A DNA stretch of 64,000 nt from Streptomyces colonosanans (GTDB lineage Bacteria > Actinomycetota > Actinomycetes > Streptomycetales > Streptomycetaceae): the NCBI RefSeq assembly GCF_001866645.1, contig NZ_MLYP01000039.1, positions 1 through 64,000 on the forward strand. The letters run 5' to 3'. Positions 24,617 through 33,899 of this stretch are shown piece after piece. The position numbers and the translations under genes are program-made. Below the pieces are notes generated by a model. It saw only the letters and a program-made list of their open reading frames with translations, did no database searches and was not told the DNA's origin. Position 1 is the first letter of the stretch. Every line of letters starts with the position of its first letter.

Positions 24617-25207
24617 TCACTGGTCCCTGCGCAGCCCCGAGAAAACCAACTGCACGACGGCGTCGGAGACTTCACGCTCCCCCATGCCCCGCCCGTCCGG
24701 CCGGTACCACTCCACGATCGAGTTGATCATCCCGAAGACCAGCCGCGTCGCGAGTCGCACCTCCACGTCGGCGCGCACGTCCCCGTCATCGGCCGCCGCC
24801 TTGATCAGCCCGGCGACCCGGTGGTCGAACTCGCGGCGCCGCTCCAGGGCCCACCTCTCGGTGCCGGTGTTGCCACGCACGCGCAGCAGCAGTGTCACGT
24901 ACGGCAGTTCGGCGGTGAGCACCTCGACCATGCGCCGCACGACGTACTCCAGCCGCTCCACGGCACGCCCCCCGCGCGCGTGCTCCTCGTCGAGGATCCC
25001 GAAGAGGCCGTCCAGCGCCCTGCTGACCGCGCGGCGCAGCAACTCCTCCTTGCCCGCGACGTGGTGGTAGATCGACGACTTGGAGATGCCGGCCGCCCTG
25101 GAGAGGTGCTCCATGGACGTGCCGTCGTAGCCGCGCTCGTTGAAGACCTGTACGGCGACCGAGAGCAGACTCTCCGGGGTGTACGTGTCGCGCTTGGCCG
25201 TGGTCAT
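24617..25207 (-). CDS. TetR family regulator (PaaR-like)
   Basis: A 196-residue repressor. The helix-turn-helix is at about residues 18-55 (S-V-A-V-Q-V-F-N-E-R-G-Y-D-G-T-S-M-E-H-L, then A-A-G-I-S-K-S-S-I-Y-H-H). A helical ligand domain follows. Its start overlaps the paaH stop by four bases (ATGA), and GGGAGGG lies seven bases upstream. Context within phenylacetate genes suggests it binds phenylacetyl-CoA and represses them, like PaaR of Corynebacterium. The predicted operator is ACCGAWCGWTCGGT, seen three times in the window. Direct binding is an inference. Confidence 0.85.
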   Translation of the reverse strand: MTTAKRDTYTPESLLSVAVQVFNERGYDGTSMEHLSRAAGISKSSIYHHVAGKEELLRRAVSRALDGLFGILDEEHARGGRAVERLEYVVRRMVEVLTAELPYVTLLLRVRGNTGTERWALERRREFDHRVAGLIKAAADDGDVRADVEVRLATRLVFGMINSIVEWYRPDGRGMGEREVSDAVVQLVFSGLRRDQ

Positions 25208-26718
25208 GAGGTGCCCTCCCGCTTCTCGGAGGCGTACGCGTGGCGGTAGAGCGCGAGGGATGGGGCGTACCGTCCGCAGGGGTCGCGCAGGTGCAGGTCG
25301 TCGAGGACGTCGTAGGCCCAGCTGTGGCCGAGCCTGCGGCTCCATTCGAGGGGACCGAGGGGGTAGTTGACGCCCAGGCGCATCGCGGTGTCGATGTCCT
25401 CCTCGGTGGCCACACCCTTGGCGACGGCGTCGTGCGCCAGGTCGACGATCCGGGCCACCGTACGGGCGACGATCATGCCGGGCACGTCCCCGATGACGCT
25501 GACGTCCTTGCCCAGCGCCTGGAAGAGCCCGGTGGCCTCGGCAAGGGTCTGCGGGGCGGTGTCCTGGGAGGCGGACAGGGCGATGCGGGTCGCCTTGCGG
25601 TAGTCGAGCGCCAGGTCGAAGTAGACGACGTCGCGGAACTCCACGGAGGTCTGTCCGTCGGCGAGGACCAGTTGCCCGCCGCTCGGCAGTATCAGGCGCG
25701 TCCCGTGGTCCTCCTCATCCTCACGCACGGATATGCCCGCTTCGCGGATCAGCGCAAGAAGTTCGGAGGCGGGGCCGAGGTCGCCCTCTGCGACGACGTA
25801 CGCGGGCGCCTGCGCCTTCTCCGCGGTGTGCGGTTCGGGACGCTCGGCGCCGTCCCCGTACGCGTACCAGCCCTGTCCGGTCTTGCGGCCGAGCCGGCCC
25901 GACTCGACCAGCCGCCGCTGGGCGAGCGAGGGCGTGAAACGCACGTCCTGGAAGAAGGACTCCCACACCGAGCGGGTGACGGACTCGTTGACGTCCTGCC
26001 CGATCAGGTCGGTCAGTTCGAAGGCGCCCATCCGAAAGCCGCCCGACTCGCGCAGGACCGCGTCGATGGTGGCCGGGGCGGCGGCCTGTGCCTCGTAGAC
26101 CGCGAACGCCTCGGCGTAGAAGGGCCGCGCGACGCGGTTGACGATGAACCCGGGGGTGTCCGCGCAGGCGACCGGCGTCTTGCCCCAGGCGCGGGCCGTC
26201 TCGTACGCGCGCGTGGCCGATGTGACGTCGGTGGCGAACCCGGAGACGACCTCCACGAGCGGCATCAGCGGCGCCGGGTTGAAGAAGTGCAGGCCGACGA
26301 AGCGGCCGGCGTTGCGCAGGGCCCCGCCGATGGCGGTCACGGACAGGGACGAGGTGTTGGTGGCGAACAGGCAGTCGTCGCCGACGATGTCCTCCAGCTC
26401 CCTGAACAGCTGCTGTTTCACCTCGAGGCGCTCCAGGACCGCCTCGACGACGAGCGAGCAGTCCGCGAGCTCGGCCAGGCTCTCGGCGGGCAGCAGGCGG
26501 GCACGGGCCGCGTCCCGCTCGGCACCGCTGAGCCGGCCCTTCTCGACGAGCCGGTCGAGGCGGGCGCCGATCGCACCGGCCGCCTCCTGGGCGCGCCCGG
26601 GCACGGCGTCGTACAGCCGCACCGGGTGGCCCGCGACCAGCGCGACCTGGGCTATGCCCTGGCCCATGGTGCCGCTGCCGACGACGGCCACGGGGCTGCT
26701 GAGGTCGAGTGCTGTCAT
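25204..26718 (-). CDS. paaH: 3-hydroxyacyl-CoA dehydrogenase (PaaH-like)
   Basis: A 504-residue NAD-dependent dehydrogenase with two tandem 3HCDH C-terminal domains. The Rossmann motif is V-A-V-V-G-S-G-T-M-G-Q-G-I-A near the N-terminus. The catalytic pair sits in G-L-H-F-F-N-P-A-P-L-M-P-L-V-E-V. P-G-F-I-V-N-R follows, and a second module with Y-P-L-G-P-L-E-W occupies the end. In the phenylacetate pathway PaaH oxidises 3-hydroxyadipyl-CoA; a general beta-oxidation role cannot be excluded. It is divergent from paaN with an operator between, and coupled to the TetR gene. Confidence 0.9.
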   Translation of the reverse strand: MTALDLSSPVAVVGSGTMGQGIAQVALVAGHPVRLYDAVPGRAQEAAGAIGARLDRLVEKGRLSGAERDAARARLLPAESLAELADCSLVVEAVLERLEVKQQLFRELEDIVGDDCLFATNTSSLSVTAIGGALRNAGRFVGLHFFNPAPLMPLVEVVSGFATDVTSATRAYETARAWGKTPVACADTPGFIVNRVARPFYAEAFAVYEAQAAAPATIDAVLRESGGFRMGAFELTDLIGQDVNESVTRSVWESFFQDVRFTPSLAQRRLVESGRLGRKTGQGWYAYGDGAERPEPHTAEKAQAPAYVVAEGDLGPASELLALIREAGISVREDEEDHGTRLILPSGGQLVLADGQTSVEFRDVVYFDLALDYRKATRIALSASQDTAPQTLAEATGLFQALGKDVSVIGDVPGMIVARTVARIVDLAHDAVAKGVATEEDIDTAMRLGVNYPLGPLEWSRRLGHSWAYDVLDDLHLRDPCGRYAPSLALYRHAYASEKREGTS

Positions 26719-26774
26719 GTGCGCGATCCTCCCGCACGACGTGTTCCACAGATGCGGCGGACCCCCTTGTCCCG

Positions 26775-26788
26775 ACCGATCGTTCGGT
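26775..26788. promoter_or_regulatory. PaaR-type operator between paaH and paaN
   Basis: ACCGATCGTTCGGT is a palindrome with only the sixth and ninth bases out of symmetry. It lies in the 148-bp divergent promoter region, so one site could control both transcription units. The exact reverse complement recurs before paaA. Confidence 0.8.
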
Positions 26789-26866
26789 TACTCTAACTCT
26801 GTCCGGCTGTTCCTGCCCAGGTCACGAGCTCAAGGGAGAGCTCACAAGACGAGGAGTTGGTCCCGC

Positions 26867-28558
26867 ATGGCCGCCGAACTCACCGCGCACCAGCTGATCG
26901 CCCAGCACCGGCCCACCCTCGACCGGGCACTGGAAGCGATCCGGACTCGCGCGTACTGGTCCCCGCACCCCGAGCACCCCAAGGCCTACGGGGAGAACGG
27001 CAGCCTGGACGCCGCGGCGGGCAAAGCCGCCTTCGACGCCCTCCTCGGCTCCCGTCTGGACCTCGGCCAGCCCGGCACGGACGACTGGACCGGCGACGAG
27101 GTGTCGCCGTACGGGATCGAGCTGGGGATCAGCTATCCCCATGCGGACGTCGACGTCCTGCTGCCCGCCATGCGCGCGGGACAGCGGGCGTGGCGCGACG
27201 CGGGCGCGGAGACGCGCGCGGTGGTGTGTCTGGAGATCCTCAAGCGCATCGCCGACCGGACGCACGAGTTCGCGCACGCGGTCATGCACACCAGCGGCCA
27301 GGCCTTCATGATGGCGTTCCAGGCGGGCGGCCCGCACGCACAGGACCGCGGCCTGGAGGCGGTGGCGTACGCGTACGCCGAGCAGGTCCGCACGCCCGGC
27401 ACCGCCGAGTGGAGCAAGCCCCAGGGCAAGCGCGACCCGCTGGCCCTCACCAAGACATTTCTGCCCGTCCCTCGCGGCATCGCGCTGGTCATCGGCTGCA
27501 ACACCTTCCCGACGTGGAACGGCTACCCGGGCCTGTTCGCGTCCCTCGCCACGGGCAACGCGGTCCTGGTGAAGCCCCACCCGCACGCGGTGCTGCCGCT
27601 CGCGCTCACCGTGCAGGTGGCGCGTCAGGTGCTGGCGGAGGCGGGCTTCGACCCGAACCTGGTGGCGCTGGCCGCCGAGCGCCCCGGCGAGGGCATCGCG
27701 AAGGCCCTGGCCGTGCGCCCGGAGATCCGGATCATCGACTACACGGGTTCGACGGCGTTCGGCGACTGGCTGGAGACCAACGCCCGCCAGGCCCAGGTGT
27801 ACACGGAGAAGGCCGGCGTCAACACGGTGATCGTGGAGTCGACCGACAACTACAAGGGGATGCTGTCGAACCTGGCCTTCTCCCTGTCGTTGTACAGCGG
27901 CCAGATGTGCACCACCCCGCAGAACCTGCTGATCCCTCGGGAGGGCATCTCCACCGACGAGGGCCCCAAGTCGTACGACGAGCTGGTCACCGATCTCGCG
28001 CGGGCGGTCGACGGCCTGCTGGGCGACGACGCGCGCGCGAACGCCCTGCTCGGCGCGATCGTGAACCCGGGCGTCAAGGCCCGTCTGGAGGCGGCCGCCG
28101 GGCTCGGCGAAGTCGCCCTGGTCTCACGGGAGATCATCAACCCGGACTTCCCGAAGGCGGTCGTCCGCACGCCACTGATCGTGAAGCTCGACGGCGCCAA
28201 GCCGGACGCGGAGGCCGCCTACATGAGCGAGTGCTTCGGCCCGGTGTCCTTCGCCGTCGCAGTCGACTCGGCCCAGGACGCGGTGGAGCTGCTGCGGCGC
28301 ACCATCAGGGACAAGGGCGCGATGACCGTCGGGGCGTACACCGTCTCCGAGGAGGTCGGGCGGGCGGTCGAGGAGGTCTGCCTGGAGGAGTGTGCCCAGC
28401 TCTCGCTGAACCTGACCGGCGGGGTGTACGTCAACCAGACGGCCGCCTTCTCCGACTTCCATGGCTCGGGTGGCAACCCGGCGGCCAACGCGGCCCTGTG
28501 CGACGGGGCGTTCGTGGCGAACCGCTTCCGGGTGGTGGAGGTGCGCCGGGAGGCGTGA
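26867..28558 (+). CDS. paaN: Phenylacetate degradation aldehyde dehydrogenase PaaN
   Basis: A 563-residue aldehyde dehydrogenase of the actinobacterial PaaN type, without the C-terminal MaoC hydratase domain of proteobacterial PaaZ. It has the cofactor region V-I-G-C-N-T-F-P-T-W-N-G-Y-P, the Glu/Cys region with catalytic Cys in L-Y-S-G-Q-M-C-T-T-P-Q-N, and E-C-F-G-P-V. Its predicted job is oxidation of the semialdehyde released on ring opening of oxepin-CoA. Since no fused hydratase is seen, the ring-opening step would need a separate protein. The ATG at 26867 has GAGGAG 11 bases upstream. It converges on the trmH gene. Confidence 0.9.
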   Translation: MAAELTAHQLIAQHRPTLDRALEAIRTRAYWSPHPEHPKAYGENGSLDAAAGKAAFDALLGSRLDLGQPGTDDWTGDEVSPYGIELGISYPHADVDVLLPAMRAGQRAWRDAGAETRAVVCLEILKRIADRTHEFAHAVMHTSGQAFMMAFQAGGPHAQDRGLEAVAYAYAEQVRTPGTAEWSKPQGKRDPLALTKTFLPVPRGIALVIGCNTFPTWNGYPGLFASLATGNAVLVKPHPHAVLPLALTVQVARQVLAEAGFDPNLVALAAERPGEGIAKALAVRPEIRIIDYTGSTAFGDWLETNARQAQVYTEKAGVNTVIVESTDNYKGMLSNLAFSLSLYSGQMCTTPQNLLIPREGISTDEGPKSYDELVTDLARAVDGLLGDDARANALLGAIVNPGVKARLEAAAGLGEVALVSREIINPDFPKAVVRTPLIVKLDGAKPDAEAAYMSECFGPVSFAVAVDSAQDAVELLRRTIRDKGAMTVGAYTVSEEVGRAVEEVCLEECAQLSLNLTGGVYVNQTAAFSDFHGSGGNPAANAALCDGAFVANRFRVVEVRREA

Positions 28559-28565
28559 ACGCGGC

Positions 28566-29333
28566 TCAGGCCGGTGCGCCCCCGGTGGCGCTCCAGTGGT
28601 ACAGCGTCATGGCCACGCTGGTCGCGAGGTTGTAGCTGGAGACCTGAGGGCGCATCGGCAGCGACACCAGGTGGTCGGTGCGGGCACGGAGATCGGCGGA
28701 CAGACCGGTGCGCTCGGAGCCGAACGCGAGCACGGCGTCGTCCGGAAGCTTCAGCCCGCGGATGTCGTCGCCCTCCGGGTCCAGTGCGAACACCGGGCCC
28801 GGCGGCAACTCGGCCACGGCCAACCGCTCCACGGCGGTGGCGAAGTGCAGCCCGGCCCCGCCGCGGACAACCGTGGGGTGCCAGGGGTCGAGCGTGCCGG
28901 TCGTGACGACTCCGGTCGCGCCGAAGCCGGCCGCGAGCCGGATCACCGCCCCCGCGTTGCCGAGGTTGCGCGGGTTGTCGAGGACGACGACCGGGGCGAT
29001 TCGGGGTGTGCGCCGGAGGGTCTCCAGATTGGCCTCGCGCGAGGGGCGCACGGCCAGGGCGGCGACCCCGGTGGGATGCGGGCGCGGCACGAGTGTGCGG
29101 TACGCGGCCTCCGGGACCTCCGTCAGGAGCACGTCCAGGGCGTCCCGTACGTCGGGGGCCAGTTCATCGGCCAGGGCGAGCGCAGCCCGCCGGTCGGTGG
29201 TGACGGCGACGGGCACGCGCGCGTCGAAGCGCAGCGCGTGCTTGAGCGCGTGGAAGCCGTCGAGCAGGACCGAGGTGTCGGCGAGCCTGTGCCAGATGCT
29301 CAGCGGGTCGGTGCTGCGGGACGGGTCCGTCAT
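28566..29333 (-). CDS. TrmH/SpoU family RNA 2'-O-methyltransferase
   Basis: A 255-residue SPOUT methyltransferase. The C-terminal catalytic half has all three motifs: N-P-R-N-L-G-N-A-G-A-V-I-R, then A-F-G-S-E-R-T-G-L-S, then S-Y-N-L-A-T-S-V-A-M-T-L-Y-H-W. The N-terminal 110 residues are a small substrate-binding region. It methylates ribose in rRNA or tRNA; the target base is not evident. The start is ATG 29333 with only a weak AGGA. It interrupts the phenylacetate genes and appears unrelated to them. Confidence 0.88.
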   Translation of the reverse strand: MTDPSRSTDPLSIWHRLADTSVLLDGFHALKHALRFDARVPVAVTTDRRAALALADELAPDVRDALDVLLTEVPEAAYRTLVPRPHPTGVAALAVRPSREANLETLRRTPRIAPVVVLDNPRNLGNAGAVIRLAAGFGATGVVTTGTLDPWHPTVVRGGAGLHFATAVERLAVAELPPGPVFALDPEGDDIRGLKLPDDAVLAFGSERTGLSADLRARTDHLVSLPMRPQVSSYNLATSVAMTLYHWSATGGAPA

Positions 29334-29457
29334 GTCCTGCAGCCTACGTGCGCCGCAGGCCATGCGGGCCGTGAGGTCCCTGCGCGGCTCACGCCGGGGG
29401 CTGTGCGGGCCCACGCCGTGCGGCGACACCTCTCGCAGCAAACAGCCCACGCGGGGC

Positions 29458-30681
29458 TCATGCCCTCGAGCCCACCTGCGTGTGCCCGGCCGCCTCCCCG
29501 GTAGGCGGCTGCTGCCCGCGCGGGGCGGGCGGAGTTCGGTGTGCGCGCGCAGCAGCCGGCCGCCCACACACGCGTGCCACCCGTCCGCCCAGCCGCCGCA
29601 GGAAGGACGTCGGCAGGAACACCGCGTCCGCTGCGATCATCGCGAGCGAGAAGAACGGCAGCCCGAGGACCACGGCGATGACCACGTGCTCGGTCATGAG
29701 GAAGGCCAGCAGCACGTTCTTCACCCGCCGGTTGAGCAGGGTGAACGGGAAGGCGACCTGCGCGGCGACCGTCCCGTACGTCACCAGCAGCACGATCACA
29801 CCGTGCGAGGACAGCAGGTCGGACAGAGCGGGCCAGGGCGAGAAGTAGTCGAGGTGCAGCGGGTAGTAGACGGCGGTGCCGTCCTGCCAGCGCGATCCCT
29901 GGACCTTGTACCAGCCGGCGGTCGAGTAGATCAGACACGCCTCGGCCATGATCACCAGCAGAGCGGCGCTGTGGACGAGGTTGGCGACGACGTCCAGCAG
30001 GAGGCGCGGCTCCGCGTGGAGGGCGCGCCGACCGAGGTACCACCACAGCCCCTGCATGGCCCACAGCCCCCAGAACAGCGTCAGCCAGCCGCTGCTCATC
30101 CGGTCCGCGCCCGCCGCCAGTGCCAGTGCGAAGCCGAGCGCACCCCACAGGGCCGGTCCCACCCGGTCCGGACGGGGCCGCTCGCCCCGCGCGCATGCCG
30201 CGCGAGCGCGCCGGGCGCGCCGCTCGTCGAGCGACCACACCTGCCCGCAGCGCGTGAACACCAGGTAGATCGCCATCAGATGGATGACGTTGTCACCGCC
30301 GTCCCCCAAGAAGACGCTGCGGTTCTGCAGCGACAGGACGCCCACCATGAACAGCACGGACATCGTGCGGGTACGCCAGCCGACCAGCAGCAGGACGCTC
30401 GACAGCATGGCGAGGAGGTACACCGCCTCGAACCACACCCGGCTGTCGGACCACATCAGGACCGTGAAGGCGTGATTGGTCGCGACGAGCTGCCGGGCCA
30501 GGTCCCAGCTCCAGGGGCCGTCGGGTCCGTACATCTCCTGCCGGTGCGGGAACTCACGCAGCAGGAACAGCAGCCAGGTGGCGGCGAAGCCGATGCGGAC
30601 GACCGCGGTCTGGTACGGGCCGAGGGCGGCCTCGGTGACGCGGGCGATGCCGTGCGTGACGGGCCGGGCGATGCGGTTCAT
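29458..30681 (-). CDS. HTTM domain membrane protein (vitamin K carboxylase-like)
   Basis: A 407-residue polytopic membrane protein with many hydrophobic helices, fitting the HTTM (horizontally transferred transmembrane) domain related to vitamin K-dependent gamma-carboxylase. Characteristic segments include R-I-G-F-A-A-T-W-L-L-F, F-L-G-D-G-G-D-N-V-I-H-L and Y-S-T-A-G-W-Y-K-V-Q-G-S-R-W-Q-D-G-T. Its biochemical activity in bacteria is not established. The ATG at 30681 overlaps the stop of the DUF5819 gene by one base, and the two are standard partners in Streptomyces. The C-terminal 40 residues are Pro/Arg-rich and cytosolic. Confidence 0.88.
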   Translation of the reverse strand: MNRIARPVTHGIARVTEAALGPYQTAVVRIGFAATWLLFLLREFPHRQEMYGPDGPWSWDLARQLVATNHAFTVLMWSDSRVWFEAVYLLAMLSSVLLLVGWRTRTMSVLFMVGVLSLQNRSVFLGDGGDNVIHLMAIYLVFTRCGQVWSLDERRARRARAACARGERPRPDRVGPALWGALGFALALAAGADRMSSGWLTLFWGLWAMQGLWWYLGRRALHAEPRLLLDVVANLVHSAALLVIMAEACLIYSTAGWYKVQGSRWQDGTAVYYPLHLDYFSPWPALSDLLSSHGVIVLLVTYGTVAAQVAFPFTLLNRRVKNVLLAFLMTEHVVIAVVLGLPFFSLAMIAADAVFLPTSFLRRLGGRVARVCGRPAAARAHRTPPAPRGQQPPTGEAAGHTQVGSRA

Positions 30682-31547
30682 CAGGCGCCTGCCCCCGCCC
30701 ATTCACCCTCGGGCAGCGACCACCAGGGCAGCTGCCGGTACACGGGCGTGGTGGGGACCTGCTCGTGGCTCCACCGGGGGGACGGCACATTGGTGGTGCG
30801 GGAGCGGACCTGGACGCGTTGGACGGTCTCGCCGTGTCGGGCGGGGTGCTCGCGACCCAGGCGCAACACGACGACGCGGCGCAGATAGCCCTCGGACAGG
30901 GCGCCGCGCAGGCCCTGGGGGCGGTTCTCGCCGTCGTGCGAGGCGACGTAGAAGTCCCAGGCACGGCGCAGCTCGTTCTGCTGGGTGTGGCTCGGAAGCG
31001 GGTTGCCGGCGATGGCGGCGCCGTCCAGCGCGGACAGGTCGTACCAGCCGGTCGTCCGCTCGCCGCCGTCCCCGGCGAGCATCTCGGCACGGACCTGGAC
31101 GTCGAAGTTCTGCTGCAGGGGGTTGGGCGCGAACAGCTTCCAGTTCTGCTCGAACTCCGGGTAGATCCAGTCGTCGATCGCCTTGCCGTGCTCCTTGGTG
31201 ACCGTGTTCGCGGGGGCGACGTGCAGGAACACCATGCCGAGGTGCACACAGGCGACGACGGCGACCACCGCGAGCACCAGCGCGGCGGCGATCTGGTAGG
31301 GCAGGGAGAGGGCGGCTATGCCAGTGCGGGGGGCGGGTTCCGGCTGCTGGGCCGCCGGAACGGGCAGGGGCCCGGACGGGGCCGGCGCATCAGGGGCGGG
31401 ACCCGTCCTGTCCGGCAAGCCTGCGGCCCCCGCGCGCGGCGGATCTCCGGGGATGTCGTTCGCGGCGCCCTCGGGCAGCGGGGGCGCCGGGTCGTCCAAG
31501 CCGCCCGGCTCTCGCCGGGCACCCGGTCCCTCGTCGTACGCGTCCAT
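30681..31547 (-). CDS. DUF5819 family protein
   Basis: A 288-residue protein with a disordered Pro/Gly/Ala-rich cytosolic N-terminus of about 75 residues and one membrane helix (I-A-A-A-L-V-L-A-V-V-A-V-V-A-C-V-H). An outer domain of about 180 residues follows, with I-Y-P-E-F-E-Q-N-W-K-L-F-A-P-N-P-L-Q-Q, the DUF5819 signature. It is translationally coupled to the HTTM protein and probably works with it at the membrane. No catalytic residue can be named. The upstream region is shared with the paaA promoter. Confidence 0.86.
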   Translation of the reverse strand: MDAYDEGPGARREPGGLDDPAPPLPEGAANDIPGDPPRAGAAGLPDRTGPAPDAPAPSGPLPVPAAQQPEPAPRTGIAALSLPYQIAAALVLAVVAVVACVHLGMVFLHVAPANTVTKEHGKAIDDWIYPEFEQNWKLFAPNPLQQNFDVQVRAEMLAGDGGERTTGWYDLSALDGAAIAGNPLPSHTQQNELRRAWDFYVASHDGENRPQGLRGALSEGYLRRVVVLRLGREHPARHGETVQRVQVRSRTTNVPSPRWSHEQVPTTPVYRQLPWWSLPEGEWAGAGA

Positions 31548-31738
31548 CCCGCCCCGTCTCCCGAGCTTCCCGTGGCCCCGGCGCCACCGGGCTCTGTCTG
31601 CCTGCTGTCTGCGCCACGGGCCGCTCGGGGCGCATCACCCGTTCGCAGTGCACAGCGGCGTTCGCACCGGGAACGGTACTCAGGCCCAGCCGCCCCGCAC
31701 AGCCCGATGGTCACAGCGGCCGGACAGCGGCTCGGAGG

Positions 31739-31806
31739 TTGTCCACAGCGGTTGACACCCTACGCAGCTCGTCCCACCATGGAATCGACCGGACCGAACG
31801 ATCGGT
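31739..31806 (+). promoter_or_regulatory. paaA promoter region with DnaA box and PaaR-type operator
   Basis: A DnaA box TTGTCCACA is at 31739-31747. A good -35, TTGACA, follows at 31752-31757, with only a weak -10 (CACCAT) 17 bases later. The operator palindrome ACCGAACGATCGGT at 31793-31806 would lie just after the predicted start site, suited to blocking transcription. It is the exact reverse complement of the site at 26775. Confidence 0.65.
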
Positions 31807-31837
31807 CGGGTGACAGTGAGTGACCGAGGGGGACCGC

Positions 31838-32893
31838 ATGGCGACAGCAGCAGCGCACCGGACGGCCCGCGCGGACGACATGGCAGAGGCTGACGCGGCG
31901 AGATACGAGGCCGTCTTCGACGCCGCCGTCGCGGCCGACGAGCGCATCGAACCGCGCGACTGGATGCCCGACGCCTACCGCGCCTCCCTGATCCGGCAGA
32001 TGGCCCAGCACGCACACTCCGAGATCATCGGCATGCAGCCGGAGGCCAACTGGATCACGCGCGCGCCCTCACTGCGCCGCAAGGCGATCCTGATGGCCAA
32101 GGTCCAGGACGAGGCGGGCCACGGGCTGTACCTGTACAGCGCCGCGGAAACGCTCGGCGCCAGCCGCGAGGATCTGCTCGACAAGCTGCACACAGGCCGC
32201 CAGAAGTACTCGTCGATCTTCAATTACCCCACTCTGACCTGGGCGGACGTCGGCGCCATCGGCTGGCTGGTGGATGGCGCCGCGATCACCAACCAGGTGC
32301 CCCTGTGCCGCTGTTCCTACGGCCCGTACGCGCGCGCGATGGTCCGCGTCTGCAAGGAGGAGTCGTTCCACCAGCGCCAGGGGTACGAGCTGCTGCTGGC
32401 CCTCAGCCAGGGCACTGCGGAGCAGCACGCCATGGCGCAGGACGCGGTGGACCGCTGGTGGTGGCCGTCCTTGATGATGTTCGGTCCGCCCGACGACGAG
32501 TCCGCGCACTCCGCGCAGTCGCTGGCCTGGAAGATCAAGCGGCACTCGAACGACGACCTGCGCCGGCGCTTCGTGGACATCTGCGTCCCGCAGGCGGAGT
32601 CGCTGAACCTCACCCTCCCCGATCCGCATCTGCGATGGAACGAGGAGCGCGGGCACTACGACTTCGGCCCCATCGACTGGACGGAGTTCTGGGAGGTCCT
32701 CAAGGGCAACGGCCCCTGCAACGAGCAGCGGCTGTCCCAGCGCAGGCAGGCGCACGACGAGGGCGCATGGGTACGGGAGGCTGCCGCGGCGTATGCGGCG
32801 AAGCACAACGGCGCGACAGGTGCGGCCGACGGCCACGCCGACGTTGCCGTCGGACCGTCGGCGGAACAGGCCGGCATGAGCGGGGAGGCGTGA
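31838..32893 (+). CDS. paaA: 1,2-phenylacetyl-CoA epoxidase subunit PaaA
   Basis: A 351-residue catalytic diiron subunit of the epoxidase that converts phenylacetyl-CoA to its ring 1,2-epoxide. The ferritin-like fold shows the metal-ligand patterns [12 protein letters not shown] and [13 protein letters not shown] (E-x-x-H type). Hallmark sequences include [12 protein letters not shown] and Y-P-T-L-T-W-A-D-V. The C-terminus has a variable Ala/Gly tail. I chose the ATG at 31838 because GAGGGGGA lies five bases upstream; the GTG at 31820 is an in-frame alternative. It is first in paaABCDE. Confidence 0.95.
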   Translation: MATAAAHRTARADDMAEADAARYEAVFDAAVAADERIEPRDWMPDAYRASLIRQMAQHAHSEIIGMQPEANWITRAPSLRRKAILMAKVQDEAGHGLYLYSAAETLGASREDLLDKLHTGRQKYSSIFNYPTLTWADVGAIGWLVDGAAITNQVPLCRCSYGPYARAMVRVCKEESFHQRQGYELLLALSQGTAEQHAMAQDAVDRWWWPSLMMFGPPDDESAHSAQSLAWKIKRHSNDDLRRRFVDICVPQAESLNLTLPDPHLRWNEERGHYDFGPIDWTEFWEVLKGNGPCNEQRLSQRRQAHDEGAWVREAAAAYAAKHNGATGAADGHADVAVGPSAEQAGMSGEA

Positions 32894-32895
32894 CG

Positions 32896-33183
32896 ATGAC
32901 GACCGAGGATTGGCCTCTGTGGGAGGTCTTCGTGCGCTCGCGCCGCGGCCTCTCGCACACCCACGCGGGCAGTCTGCACGCCCCGGACGCGGAAATGGCC
33001 CTGCGTAACGCCCGCGACCTGTACACCCGGCGCGGCGAAGGCGTCTCGATCTGGGTCGTGCCGTCCGCCGCGATCACCGCGTCCTCCCCTGACGAGAAGG
33101 ACCCGTTCTTCGAACCGGCCGCCGACAAGCCCTACCGGCACCCGACGTTCTACGAGATCCCGGAAGGGGTGAAGCACCTGTGA
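32896..33183 (+). CDS. paaB: 1,2-phenylacetyl-CoA epoxidase subunit PaaB
   Basis: A 95-residue small subunit that bridges the PaaA-PaaC pairs in the epoxidase complex. Family signatures are clear: W-P-L-W-E-V-F-V-R-S-R-R-G-L-S-H-T-H-A-G-S near the start and A-R-D-L-Y-T-R-R-G-E-G-V-S-I-W-V in the middle. The start lies two bases after the paaA stop with GGGGAGG upstream. Its end overlaps the paaC start by four bases. Confidence 0.95.
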   Translation: MTTEDWPLWEVFVRSRRGLSHTHAGSLHAPDAEMALRNARDLYTRRGEGVSIWVVPSAAITASSPDEKDPFFEPAADKPYRHPTFYEIPEGVKHL

Positions 33184-33899
33184 CCGTCACCGTGCGCACC
33201 GGGGCCGTCCTGGCCCTCGGCGATGACGCCCTGGTGCTCTCGCACCGCCTGGGGGAGTGGGCCGGCCATGCTCCGGTGCTGGAGGAGGAGGTCGCCCTCG
33301 CCAACATCGCACTGGACCTGCTGGGCCAGGCCCGGGTGCTGCTGTCCCTGGCGGGCGACGAGGACGAACTGGCCTACCTCCGCGAGGAACGCGCCTTCCG
33401 CAATCTGCAACTGGTCGAACAGCCCAACGGCGACTTCGCCCACACCATCGCCCGCCAGCTGTACTTCTCCACCTACCAGCGGCTGCTCTACGCCCAGCTC
33501 GCCGCCGGAGACAGCGAGTTCACGGGCCTCGCGGCCAAAGCGGTCAAGGAGGTCGCCTACCACCAGGACCACGCCGAGCAGTGGACCTTGCGACTCGGCG
33601 ACGGCACGGACCTGAGCCATGAGCGGATGCGCCGCGCGTGCGAGGCACTGTGGCGGTTCACGGGAGAGATGTTCCAGCCGGTCGAAGGCGTCGATGTCGA
33701 CTGGGCCGGGATGAAGGCCACCTGGCTGGAGACGGTGGGCGACGTACTGCGCCGCGCCACCCTGGAGGTCCCCGAGGGGCCGCAGTCCGGGGCGTGGACC
33801 GCGGGCGCAGGACGGCAGGGACTGCACACCGAATCCTTCGGGCGGATGCTCGCCGAGATGCAGCATCTGCACCGCAGTCACCCGGGGGCGTCATGGTGA
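33180..33899 (+). CDS. paaC: 1,2-phenylacetyl-CoA epoxidase subunit PaaC
   Basis: A 239-residue structural ferritin-like partner of PaaA that lacks a full metal site in the family. Typical sequences are D-D-A-L-V-L-S-H-R-L-G-E-W, A-N-I-A-L-D-L-L-G-Q-A-R and V-A-Y-H-Q-D-H-A-E-Q-W. The GTG start overlaps paaB (GTGA). Its stop overlaps the start of paaD by seven bases, so all five genes are coupled. Confidence 0.94.
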   Translation: MTVTVRTGAVLALGDDALVLSHRLGEWAGHAPVLEEEVALANIALDLLGQARVLLSLAGDEDELAYLREERAFRNLQLVEQPNGDFAHTIARQLYFSTYQRLLYAQLAAGDSEFTGLAAKAVKEVAYHQDHAEQWTLRLGDGTDLSHERMRRACEALWRFTGEMFQPVEGVDVDWAGMKATWLETVGDVLRRATLEVPEGPQSGAWTAGAGRQGLHTESFGRMLAEMQHLHRSHPGASW

